Part shown: one piece after another, positions 10,001 through 15,862 of the stretch
How the letters are laid out: each line of letters begins with the position of its first letter
Position numbering within the stretch: the first letter of the stretch is position 1
Virus record (IMG/VR): IMGVR_UViG_3300029787_000396
Span: 1 to 21,256 of that record
From: a virus
Reading direction: 5' to 3' (one strand)
DNA length: 21,256 bases
Program-made: the position numbers and the translations under genes
Notes under the pieces: model-generated
Databases searched by the model: none
What the model saw: only the letters and a program-made list of their open reading frames with translations
What the model was told of the DNA's origin: nothing

Positions 10001-10650
10001 ATCCTACAGTATTTAATAATACTGTACTTAAAAGATTTTCAAATGAAATGGTTAATAGTCCAGCACAAGCTATACCAAAAGTATTACCTACTGTTATATT
10101 AATGACTTCAGTAGCTCACATTGGTAATATTCTTAGAAGTCAAGGTCAAAATTTAAAAGACTATGAAACTGGTAGAGATAAAGATGCAGGTCAATTAATA
10201 TTTGAAGGTGTTAGAAGATGGGGAGGAATAGGTCCTTTTGATTATGCTGCTAGATATGATAGTGAATATGACAGAAATGTTGGAACTTTAACAGCTACAT
10301 TAAAAACTTTTGCAGGTCCATTACCACAAGATATTATTGATGGTGTTTTATATAGAAAAGGAATACCAGAAATACTTGTTACTAATGTTCCCGGATATGG
10401 TTTATTACCAACAGATACAAGAAAAGCTATGAGAGCTGCAGCAAGAGGTTCATCTAGTAAAGATAAAAAATACAAAGTAAGACAATATTCAAAAGGTGGT
10501 ATAGTTAAAAATGTACCTAATGTTAAAGACGAACCTGATGAAATGCAAAGCAGAGTAACAGGTATGCCTTTTAATAGTACTGCAGATTTTATACAAGATG
10601 AGGAAGATAGAGAGCTTAAATCACAAATGGAAGGATTAGGATTAAAATGA
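7012..10650 (+). CDS. Large internal virion protein (ejection/core protein)
   Basis: 1212 residues; start overlaps the upstream stop by 8 bases. An acidic Gln/Glu-rich N-terminus is followed by a hydrophobic stretch (about 157-185), a Gly-rich hydrophobic segment (about 238-262, LLGGAIGGALGGGITAA), a long charged helical middle, and another hydrophobic span near 1021-1040 (PTVILMTSVAHIGNIL). The C-terminus has YSKGGIVKNVPNV, RVTGMPFN and DEEDRELKSQ, a tail I associate with the large internal virion protein of marine T7-like podoviruses. Such proteins are ejected with the DNA and form a conduit across the envelope. No enzyme motif is visible, so the muralytic activity is probably supplied by the preceding gene product. 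It overlaps the lysozyme start by 4 bases (ATGA). The family assignment rests on size, context and C-terminal style. Confidence 0.8.
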   Translation: MSNQLDLYIQSLQEQRAKEEEQEEQEFFYDTSTSETPEGYDTFVTEPTTEREVNPYDSTPGKTTLTELRNDPEFAQRASRFLDGVGSNDNIFEYLRDSDYSLSAAAVRSFQTGNWTEEQKQDYAYLRERFNNADIGNWKERFGMIKDIGVDIVTDPFNILAAIFAIPSGGTSLGTRAVLGTTAQQAMKQYTKAELKKKAIKDTALFTAAEGAAWGGLHNYFLQDIDMDLGLQDDIDFTNIGVTTLLGGAIGGALGGGITAATYGRAAREATEETAKKIDTDIDKVPVTDMPEYTQQLEFKFSNEEVIENTARMKTRQEVLEDSEIDEVVAEPLEKLKAEGKKAQSKGTKILHTFLANTIGKPTTAFLSYAENSPQLQALLEKFRYDYDVTMTGQGKEGVKKKSYGLAVGERTGKYLYGLAKSFNVLDRVGFRARLAKDQQEELNSLLRDKRVTGTKREAQRAGNKVWIRDLIGKEHNGFIVTEDVAVSYGGKNFDGTEGVRNLLDNSFNDINQAGLFRKGTLNKGGFLPRLFNYKALKENRERFQRDLIESGHADPLNEIDEVIIKNAENEKVKGVLLDAAGKDEDIFGVDFLDLANGNMQRAKELKAERIVDDMLMQRWTPFEVKMMSKDKVVGDSAGYLQARRFTNLDDNKIAYVLESDTQQILEDYFTNAARAIERSNYFGRNLVEFEKKFLLKEGGIRDELLKSGLDENEVIKVLDGIRDMHKRVTGIETDSNSIWKKNKWMRGAADWGKLTQQMAHLPFATLSSITEPFLLLTRAGKGDTLNVARDILSSVIVKEGKSVIDRTIKGFQRGVLRKRVKGIKDIDDEAWGELYQTGLALEQAVQERIEGLAGEGLHGTLAKNIQQGFFKVNLLTQWTRAVQLASFTTGKRLIKQNAEKLSKGGLGASKKKYLIQQLNDLGVDEKDAVKWYKKSTVNGKWDDNIARSQEFYQKQYTSGANRFVKEIILNPSTAEANRPLWFSTPSAQMLVQFAGYPTVFNNTVLKRFSNEMVNSPAQAIPKVLPTVILMTSVAHIGNILRSQGQNLKDYETGRDKDAGQLIFEGVRRWGGIGPFDYAARYDSEYDRNVGTLTATLKTFAGPLPQDIIDGVLYRKGIPEILVTNVPGYGLLPTDTRKAMRAAARGSSSKDKKYKVRQYSKGGIVKNVPNVKDEPDEMQSRVTGMPFNSTADFIQDEEDRELKSQMEGLGLK

Positions 10651-11099
10651 ATATAGAACAATGTAAAGCTGAAATAAAAAGACACGAAGGCGAAGTGTTA
10701 GAAATTTATATGGATAGTCTAGGCTATAAAACTTTAGGAGTTGGACATCTTTGTCAACCTAACGACCCTGAATATGATTGGGAAGTTGGCACACCTGTCA
10801 GTCAAGAAGTAGTAGATATGTATTATCAAGATGATTTTCAAAAACATTATATGGAAGCTATATATGTTTTTGGAAGTGAAGAAGGTTTTTATAATCTTCC
10901 AGAAAAAATACAACATGTATTAGTTAATATGTGTTTTAACTTAGGAGGCTCTAGACTTTCAAAGTTTAAAAATATGTTATTAGCTTGTAGAAAATATGAC
11001 TGGAAAGAAATGGCAGAAGAAATGCAACAAAGTCGTTGGTATTGGCAAGTAGGTAGACGTAGTCAAGAATTACAACAATCAGTTTTATCGGTAGAATAA
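10647..11099 (+). CDS. T4-type lysozyme (endolysin, GH24)
   Basis: 150 residues. The enzyme hydrolyses the beta-1,4 bond between MurNAc and GlcNAc in peptidoglycan at the end of infection. The N-terminal sequence IKRHEGEVLEIYMDSLGYKT aligns with the T4 lysozyme active site: E14, D23 and T29 have exactly the spacing of T4 Glu11, Asp20 and Thr26, followed by LGVGH. Further family features are VNMCFNLGGSRLSKFKNML and the C-terminal SRWYWQVGRRSQEL (RxxEL-like ending). There is no signal peptide or membrane anchor, so release to the periplasm needs a holin; three small membrane proteins follow immediately. The start overlaps the upstream stop as ATGA and has AGGATTAGG upstream, implying coupled late expression. 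Confidence 0.93.
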   Translation: MNIEQCKAEIKRHEGEVLEIYMDSLGYKTLGVGHLCQPNDPEYDWEVGTPVSQEVVDMYYQDDFQKHYMEAIYVFGSEEGFYNLPEKIQHVLVNMCFNLGGSRLSKFKNMLLACRKYDWKEMAEEMQQSRWYWQVGRRSQELQQSVLSVE

Positions 11100-11100
11100 A

Positions 11101-11544
11101 ATGGGATTTCCTTTTGAAATAATAACTATGTTAGCATCTACTGTACTAGGTGGATTAATGAGTGTGTGGGCTGAAAGTCGTAAAGCTAAACAAGAATCAC
11201 AAAAACTTCTTATAACTCGTGGGGAGTTTAATTTAAAAGCAGCTAAACAAGCAAGAGACCACGGGCTAAAAGATAAAGGATTTGCATGGACTAGAAGAAT
11301 TATAGCATTAACATCTATATTTGCTATAGTTGTATTTCCAAAAATAGTAGCTGTTTATTATCCTGATGTAGCTGTTACAATAGGATATACAAATTGGAAT
11401 CCGGGATTTTTATTCTTTAGAGAAGGCAGAGAAGTATTTGAATGGATAACTTTTCAAGGCTTAGTAATTACACAACTTGATACTAATTTAGTATCAGCTA
11501 TAATTGGTATGTACTTCGGTGGAAGTTTAGCCAAAGGAAAATAA
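11101..11544 (+). CDS. Three-span membrane protein, holin-like candidate
   Basis: 147 residues, starting 1 base after the lysozyme stop. Hydrophobic spans at about residues 5-21 (IITMLASTVLGGLMSVW), 66-87 (RIIALTSIFAIVVFPKIVAVYY) and 118-143 (QGLVITQLDTNLVSAIIGMYFGG). A polar Lys/Gln-rich helix (AESRKAKQESQKLL) joins the first two. No signal peptidase site is visible. Small size, three spans and position directly after an endolysin lacking an export signal suggest a holin or holin-like lysis protein. I recognise it as a recurring membrane protein next to marine phage lysozymes but cannot give a family name with confidence. It could instead be a spanin partner or an envelope protein unrelated to lysis. 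Confidence 0.7.
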   Translation: MGFPFEIITMLASTVLGGLMSVWAESRKAKQESQKLLITRGEFNLKAAKQARDHGLKDKGFAWTRRIIALTSIFAIVVFPKIVAVYYPDVAVTIGYTNWNPGFLFFREGREVFEWITFQGLVITQLDTNLVSAIIGMYFGGSLAKGK

Positions 11545-11545
11545 A

Positions 11546-11932
11546 ATGCAAAATAACATGATGGGTGGCTTTAGTGGAGACATGGACAGGAATGAAGTTG
11601 AGATAGACCTTAATAAATTTATGTCGTTGCTTCAAGAGAAGTCAGAATTAAAAGATAGAATAAGAGAATTAGAAGATGAAAAGAATGATAATCCTTATCA
11701 ACGATGGATATTTGTTGCACAAGCAATAGATAGCTGGAGATTAATACCAAGAGCTTTTCTTAGTGTATATATGTATTTATTATACTATGTAGTTTTTTGG
11801 TATATGGATTTACCAGAACCTAGTATGGAACAATCAGGTTTAATATCTGTTGTTGTTGGAGCTGGAGCAGCTTGGTTCGGATTATATACTTCTACTTCAA
11901 AAGGTGGTAAGGACTTTAGTAAAACTAAATGA
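11546..11932 (+). CDS. Small membrane protein with N-terminal coiled coil, lysis-module candidate
   Basis: 128 residues, 1 base after the preceding stop. The N-terminal half is polar with a heptad-like charged helix (about 24-50: LNKFMSLLQEKSELKDRIRE). Two hydrophobic spans follow, about 72-93 (FLSVYMYLLYYVVFWYM) and 100-117 (SGLISVVVGAGAAWFGLY), then a Lys-rich tail. The layout W.LIPR.FLSVYMYLLYY...WFGLY recurs in small phage membrane proteins of holin type. Its stop overlaps the next start by 4 bases (ATGA). A role in lysis is inferred from neighbours; it may act with or against the other two membrane proteins (holin and antiholin pair). Confidence 0.7.
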   Translation: MQNNMMGGFSGDMDRNEVEIDLNKFMSLLQEKSELKDRIRELEDEKNDNPYQRWIFVAQAIDSWRLIPRAFLSVYMYLLYYVVFWYMDLPEPSMEQSGLISVVVGAGAAWFGLYTSTSKGGKDFSKTK

Positions 11933-12216
11933 ATGCTGACCAATGGATGAATTTATTAGAGACTGTAGGTATTCCTGCAGCCTTTGCAGTTGCTGCTGGT
12001 TGGATGGTGTGGAAACTATTTCAACATTTAATATCAGATGTTCATAAAAAATTAGATACGCAACATAGTATGATAGTTGCATTAATAGATAGAATAAGAC
12101 AAATAGATAATGATATAATAAGAATAGATACTATGTGCAGAACAGCTATGGGTATTCCTGTAGATGTTGATAGATTAGCGAGAGCAGATGGAAAAAAAGA
12201 CCAAAGAAAAGATTGA
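11929..12216 (+). CDS. Single-span small membrane protein, holin- or spanin-like candidate
   Basis: 95 residues; ATGA overlap with the previous gene. One N-terminal hydrophobic span (about 12-31: VGIPAAFAVAAGWMVWKLFQ) is followed by an amphipathic helix with regularly spaced Ile/Leu (HKKLDTQHSMIVALIDRIRQ, continuing IDNDIIRID) and a Lys/Arg/Asp-rich tail. The form resembles BhlA/UviB-like holin proteins or an inner-membrane spanin with an N-terminal anchor and coiled coil. No Rz1-like lipoprotein is nested in it that I can see. It closes the lysis block before the curli-type genes. Confidence 0.65.
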   Translation: MNADQWMNLLETVGIPAAFAVAAGWMVWKLFQHLISDVHKKLDTQHSMIVALIDRIRQIDNDIIRIDTMCRTAMGIPVDVDRLARADGKKDQRKD

Positions 12217-12772
12217 TATGATAGAAGATATACACCCTATGAAACAAATAACAATAGCATCTATAGTACAAGTATTTGTATTAGGACTCATGGCTATATC
12301 TATGTTTGGAATTAACAATTTGTTTGCAGATGAAAGACAATTAGATTTAACTTTACCAGAAACAAATTTTAACTATGTACAAATAAAAAAAGACTCTTTA
12401 TTAATACAAGACTCAATAAACAAACGTCTTAGATTTATAAAAATAAAAAATGAACCAAGTAAAAAAACACTAACAACTTACTATATTCTTAATACTATTG
12501 ATATGACAACTTCATATTACATGACTAGAAATCATCCACACATAAACGAAGGTAATTTTTTGTTACCAGAAAAACCTAGTGCTGCAGAATTTTTATTACA
12601 TAAATCTATTATGTCTCCACTTATTGCAGCTAATTTTCAAGAAGAAGAAATTGTATTAGCTAATTGGATTTTAGCAGTTGTAATATTAAAAAATTTATAT
12701 ATATATAATACAACATGTAGAAACATGCCTAACTATCATCATGTAACAGGACAAAACTTAAACCCGTGTTAA
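12188..12772 (+). CDS. Membrane or exported protein, weakly DUF5658-like, unknown function
   Basis: 194 residues from the ATG at 12188 (29-base overlap with the previous gene). In-frame ATGs at 12218 and 12239 are also plausible; the last makes a neat signal-peptide-like N-terminus (KQITIASIVQVFVLGLMAIS ending NNLFA-DER). A polar region follows (about 50-95). Then come spans or buried helices at about 96-112 (TTYYILNTIDMTTSYYM), 133-150 and 154-173 (IVLANWILAVVILKNLYIY). The pattern of an Asp in a hydrophobic helix followed by a conserved-looking EGN motif (EGNFLLPEKP) is reminiscent of DUF5658 membrane proteins, but the match is weak. It lies 3 bases before csgF, so it may be part of the curli-type module. 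CsgE cannot be recognised in it. Confidence 0.65.
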   Translation: MEKKTKEKIDMIEDIHPMKQITIASIVQVFVLGLMAISMFGINNLFADERQLDLTLPETNFNYVQIKKDSLLIQDSINKRLRFIKIKNEPSKKTLTTYYILNTIDMTTSYYMTRNHPHINEGNFLLPEKPSAAEFLLHKSIMSPLIAANFQEEEIVLANWILAVVILKNLYIYNTTCRNMPNYHHVTGQNLNPC

Positions 12773-12775
12773 AAT

Positions 12776-13270
12776 ATGAAATTAATGCCAACATTTAAAA
12801 GCAAAAAGACTACAAGAAATTGTAAGTTTTGTATATTCTTTTGGTCTATCTTAGTTATGTTTTGGTCTGTTAATAGTATGTCAGATGAGATGGTACATCA
12901 ATTTAAGAATCCTAGCTTTAGTGGTATAGGTACATCTGCACATTATCTTACTATAGAGAATCAAGAGTTTAATAGAAAGATGAGTATCAAAGAAGAACTT
13001 AAAGCTTTACAAGACCAAATTAAAAGAGACAAAGAAAATACAACACTTGCTAGGTTTATAAGAAACTTAGAGTCAAGAATATACGCACAACTATCAAGAC
13101 AACTAGTAGAAAACTTGTTTGGAGAAACTCCTAGTGATAGTGGTATACTAAACTTAGAGGGCAACACAATCGAATATAGTGTTGTTGATGGAATAATAAC
13201 ATTAAAAATTACGGACTCAGATGGGAATACGACAGTTATCAGTTTGCCTATTGGCAGTTTTACTTTCTAG
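12776..13270 (+). CDS. csgF: CsgF-like curli assembly protein
   Basis: 164 residues. CsgF is the small exported protein that binds the CsgG pore at the outer membrane and couples substrate secretion to fibre nucleation. An N-terminal hydrophobic signal-type segment (about 17-34: KFCIFFWSILVMFWSVNS) precedes the hallmark start of mature CsgF: VHQFKNPSFSG at 40-50, matching the E. coli F-R-N-P-x-F-G-G motif that sits inside the CsgG channel. Then comes YLTIENQEFN, a charged helix (about 70-100), SRIYAQLSRQL (cf. Q-S-Q-I-L-G) and a C-terminal beta segment NTIEYSVVDGIITLKITDSD with GNTTVISL, equivalent to CsgF's DYIVDI...QLNVTD...TSTIQV. The helix is longer than in E. coli CsgF (138 residues). 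Its last 50 bases encode, in the +1 frame, the CsgG signal peptide. Confidence 0.9.
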   Translation: MKLMPTFKSKKTTRNCKFCIFFWSILVMFWSVNSMSDEMVHQFKNPSFSGIGTSAHYLTIENQEFNRKMSIKEELKALQDQIKRDKENTTLARFIRNLESRIYAQLSRQLVENLFGETPSDSGILNLEGNTIEYSVVDGIITLKITDSDGNTTVISLPIGSFTF

Positions 13271-14075
13271 TTGTGCAGTATTAAATTACAATAACGATTT
13301 AGCTTTAACAAGAGATATACAACCTGCTAGTATTTTAGATTTACAATCAGTTGAATTAGCTGAAGTACCTGCTGCAAAACAAAAACCAATTATAGCAGTA
13401 TACAGGGATAGCTTTCAAGATTTAACAGGGCAAAGAAAAAGTAATAGTAGCTTTGCTTTGTTTAGTACAGCAGTTACACAAGCTCCAGAAGCATTACTTA
13501 TAAGAGCTTTAAAACATGCTGCTAATGGAAAATTTTTTAGAGTTGTTGAAAGGGTAGGATTAGACAATCTTACAAAAGAACGACAGCTTATCAGGTCAAC
13601 CAGAGAAAACTTTGAACAAGACCAAAAGCTTCAACCTTTATTATTTGCTGGTCTCATAATACAAGGTGGAGTAATTAGTTATGACACAAATGTAGAATCT
13701 GGTGGTATTGGTGCTAGGTACTTAGGAATAGGTAATAGTAAACAATACCGAGAAGATATAGTAACTATCTCATTAAGATTAGTTTCTGTATCGACAGGTG
13801 AAATATTAGTAGAGACTACAGTTTCTAAAAATATTTTATCAACAAGTGTGTCTCAGGATATTTTTAAATTTTATGAACAAGGAACAGAACTTGTAGAAAT
13901 AGAAGGAGGAATAGCTGAGAACGAGGTAGGTTCTATAGCTTTGCAAAAGGCAATAGAAGCTGGAGTATTTAACTTAATAGAAATAGGAATAGAGAGAGGG
14001 TATTGGGAATATGAAACAATTAAAATTGATGAGCCTAGTTGTGATGTTGACTGCGTTGACAGCATACGGGGCTGA
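13221..14075 (+). CDS. csgG: CsgG-like outer-membrane curli secretion channel lipoprotein
   Basis: 284 residues, close to the E. coli length (277). CsgG forms a nonameric outer-membrane channel that exports curlin subunits. A lipoprotein signal peptide with lipobox LSSC (Cys18) starts the protein. Family blocks are IIAVYRDSFQDLTGQ (57-71), FSTAVTQAPEALLIRAL (81-97), FRVVERVGLDNLTKERQLIR (106-125), a strongly matching VISYDTNVESGGIGARYLGI (151-170), VSVSTGEILVETTVSKNIL (188-206), ALQKAIEAGV and IGIERGYWE. In the constriction loop the Phe56 equivalent appears kept (F81), but the region around Tyr51 reads SNSSFAL and is one residue longer. The C-terminus has an unusual CDVDC. The start ATG lies 50 bases inside csgF, and no later start would keep the lipobox. 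The first 65 coding bases of the next gene lie within its 3' end. Confidence 0.95.
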   Translation: MGIRQLSVCLLAVLLSSCAVLNYNNDLALTRDIQPASILDLQSVELAEVPAAKQKPIIAVYRDSFQDLTGQRKSNSSFALFSTAVTQAPEALLIRALKHAANGKFFRVVERVGLDNLTKERQLIRSTRENFEQDQKLQPLLFAGLIIQGGVISYDTNVESGGIGARYLGIGNSKQYREDIVTISLRLVSVSTGEILVETTVSKNILSTSVSQDIFKFYEQGTELVEIEGGIAENEVGSIALQKAIEAGVFNLIEIGIERGYWEYETIKIDEPSCDVDCVDSIRG

Positions 14076-14727
14076 TAATGAAATATATATTGACCAATCA
14101 GGTGCTACTGCTAATATAGATTTAGAACAACTTGGTTCTGGAAATATAATAGGTGGTTTAAATTCTGTTGCAGGTACTTTAACTGCACTAGACTTAGATG
14201 GGTTAAATCTTACATTAGATGTAAATCAAATTGGTGATACTAATAAATTTCTTGGTGATATATTAGGAGATAGTATTACAGGTTTTTTTGAGTTTGATGG
14301 AGATTCTAATGCATTTACCATTCAAGTAGACCCTACAAATACTTATGGTGCTGACAATTCAAACTTTAATGTTGACGTTACTGGAGATAGTAATACTTTT
14401 ACATTAGACGTTGCTACTACTTCAATGGCTAGTAACACAGATTTGGATTGGATTATTAACGGAAGTAGCAACACATTAGATTTTGATATAAATTATGATG
14501 GTGGTACTTCTTATGTTGATGTTGATGGAGATAGTAATAATATTACTTTTACAGGTAGTGGTTATGCTGGTGGTTATTTTTATTTAGACCAGACAGGTAA
14601 CTCTAGAACTTTTAACATACAACAACTTAGTACATTAGATAATGATTGGCTCAAAATACTTTCAACTGGTAATTCTGGTACTGTGTGTGTTATCCAAAAC
14701 GATGGTGGCACAGCAGTCGGATGCTAG
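14011..14727 (+). CDS. Secreted curlin-repeat-like protein, candidate CsgG substrate
   Basis: 238 residues. A clear Sec signal peptide (MKQLKLMSLVVMLTALTAYG, cleavage near 20/21) argues for the ATG at 14011 despite a 65-base overlap with csgG. The mature part is acidic and Gly/Asn/Asp/Ser-rich, with about eight irregular repeats around G-x-S/T-N: YIDQSGATANIDLEQLGSGN (first pair, with the curlin pattern Q-x-G-x-x-N), VNQIGDTNKF, FDGDSNAFTIQV, VTGDSNTFTLDV, INGSSNTLDFDI, VDGDSNNITF, LDQTGNSRTFNIQQL and STGNSGTVCVIQNDG. Alternating strands and Asn/Gly turns predict a beta-solenoid like CsgA/CsgB, but Gln is often replaced by Asp and two Cys occur near the C-terminus. Position right after csgG supports a substrate role. 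It may be an amyloid-forming fibre subunit or a non-fibrous adhesin. Confidence 0.8.
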   Translation: MKQLKLMSLVVMLTALTAYGADNEIYIDQSGATANIDLEQLGSGNIIGGLNSVAGTLTALDLDGLNLTLDVNQIGDTNKFLGDILGDSITGFFEFDGDSNAFTIQVDPTNTYGADNSNFNVDVTGDSNTFTLDVATTSMASNTDLDWIINGSSNTLDFDINYDGGTSYVDVDGDSNNITFTGSGYAGGYFYLDQTGNSRTFNIQQLSTLDNDWLKILSTGNSGTVCVIQNDGGTAVGC

Positions 14728-15748
14728 TATAGGAAGCGTAACAGAATTAAAAGGTACAGGCAGAATTGTAAGGGGCATTCCTTATGATGCTGCCTTGTCT
14801 TTTGATATAGAAAGTTATGACAATGTAGAAACTTCTAACGGAAGAATAGGCATAACATTTTTAAATGATAGTCAAGTAAGACTAACAGAACATTCACAAT
14901 TAATTATAGATGAATTTATCTATGACCCTGACCCATCTAAATCTAAGATGGCTCTACAATTTGCTAGTGGAACTGCAAGGTTTATTACTGGTAAGTTAAA
15001 TAATATAAACAAAGAAAACATAGCTATCTCAACTCCAAGTGCTAATGTTTCAATTAGAGGAACTGACTTCACAATTACAGTAAATGAATTGGGAGAAAGT
15101 TTAATTATATTATTACCAAAAGATGATGGTACTCCTAGTGGAGAAATATTAGTAGCAACAGGTGCAGGAGAAGTAATTCTTAACAAGCCATATCAAGCTA
15201 CTACAGTTTCTATGTTTGAACTTGAACCTACTAAACCAGTTATATTAGATTTAACTTTAGAGTTAATTGATAATATGTTAATAGTAAATCCTCCACAGGA
15301 AAAAACAAATGTACAAGGAGAAGATGGAGTTAGCGTTTCTAATATTCTTGATGCTGACTTCCTTGACTTTGATGATTTAGATGTAGACTATCTTGCAGAA
15401 GATGACTTAGAGTTTACTGAATTAGATATTAATTATTTAGATGTAAACTTTCTTGAAGACTTATTAGATATAATACAAGATGTAAATGAGTTAGACCAGA
15501 CTGAAACAATTTTAAAAACTAGTTTAGATTTAAAAGGAACAAGTATAGGTTTTGATTCTAATACACAAGTTAATACTTTTGTCACAGATAATATTATAAC
15601 ATTCTTAAAATCATTAGAAGATACAGTAAGATTAGATTTAGATAAGACAGGTTCTTATACTGTTATCCTTGTGCAAAATGGAAAGAGTACACAAATTGTA
15701 GTTAATGGTGGTGGTTCTTCTACAATTACTATAAAACAAGGCGATTAA
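14642..15748 (+). CDS. Secreted FecR-domain protein with acidic repeat tail
   Basis: 368 residues. A signal peptide (MIGSKYFQLVILVLCVLSKT, cleavage after MVA near residue 23) supports the start at 14642. The in-frame ATG at 14702 would leave only two residues before the cleavage site. Residues ~28-150 match the FecR periplasmic domain: a leading beta strand region, SNGRIGITFLNDSQVRLTEH, then LQFASGTARFITGK, then IAISTPSANVSIRGTDFTI. FecR domains sense or bind in the periplasm; in bacteria stand-alone exported versions often neighbour CHASE2 adenylate cyclases, and one converges on this gene here. The second half has an Asp/Leu-rich repeat (236-276) and a C-terminal beta-rich part. It overlaps the curlin-like gene by 86 bases in the +1 frame. 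It could be a sensor partner of the cyclase or an envelope/surface protein. Confidence 0.87.
   Translation: MIGSKYFQLVILVLCVLSKTMVAQQSDASIGSVTELKGTGRIVRGIPYDAALSFDIESYDNVETSNGRIGITFLNDSQVRLTEHSQLIIDEFIYDPDPSKSKMALQFASGTARFITGKLNNINKENIAISTPSANVSIRGTDFTITVNELGESLIILLPKDDGTPSGEILVATGAGEVILNKPYQATTVSMFELEPTKPVILDLTLELIDNMLIVNPPQEKTNVQGEDGVSVSNILDADFLDFDDLDVDYLAEDDLEFTELDINYLDVNFLEDLLDIIQDVNELDQTETILKTSLDLKGTSIGFDSNTQVNTFVTDNIITFLKSLEDTVRLDLDKTGSYTVILVQNGKSTQIVVNGGGSSTITIKQGD
15347..15469 (+). repeat. Acidic Asp/Leu pentapeptide-like repeat in FecR protein
   Basis: Residues 236-276 are short units of form (L/V)-D-x-(D/N)-(F/Y)-L or D-D-L-x-x: LDADFL, LDFDDL, DVDYL, EDDLEF, LDINYL, DVNFLEDLLD. 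Hydrophobic residues recur about every five residues with Asp/Asn between. This suggests a small repeat solenoid or an acidic metal-binding linker. The function is unknown. Confidence 0.6.
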
Positions 15749-15779
15749 AAAAAATTGTCAACACCTAAAGCCGGTGGTT
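15747..15779 (-). terminator. Possible Rho-independent terminator for the leftward operon
   Basis: Read on the minus strand, an AACCACC arm, 7-base loop and GGTGTT arm form a six-pair stem with one bulged C. Five bases further on there is a run of eight T (plus-strand A run 15747-15754, overlapping the FecR stop). It lies just downstream of the cyclase stop, where the leftward operon should end. The stem is weak and the gap to the T run is longer than ideal. Confidence 0.35.
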
Positions 15780-15840
15780 AAATACTTAGATGGTAGTTAA
15801 TACCTTGGCTTCAAAAACATCTATTATTCAACCACGGGCT
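15769..15840. other. Nested inverted repeat in convergent intergenic gap
   Basis: Arms AGCCGGTGGTT (15769-15779) and AACCACGGGCT (15830-15840) pair at 10 of 11 positions. Inside them TAGATG (15787-15792) pairs with CATCTA (15818-15823). The nesting lies in the only noncoding stretch over 100 bases in the window (15749-15862), between convergent genes. It could be a bidirectional termination or RNA-stabilising structure. It has no tRNA features. Confidence 0.4.
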
Positions 15841-15862
15841 TCTCTGTAGCTCTCATAAAGTT

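Noticed and set aside
10242-10685. Minus-strand 147-residue ORF
   Set aside because: It is antisense to the conserved C-terminus of the large internal virion protein and the lysozyme start, with no ribosome site or recognisable features.
15769-15840. Possible tRNA in the convergent gap, suggested by nested pairings
   Set aside because: Neither strand shows a T-arm GTTCRA motif, a cloverleaf with four stems or a usable anticodon arm.
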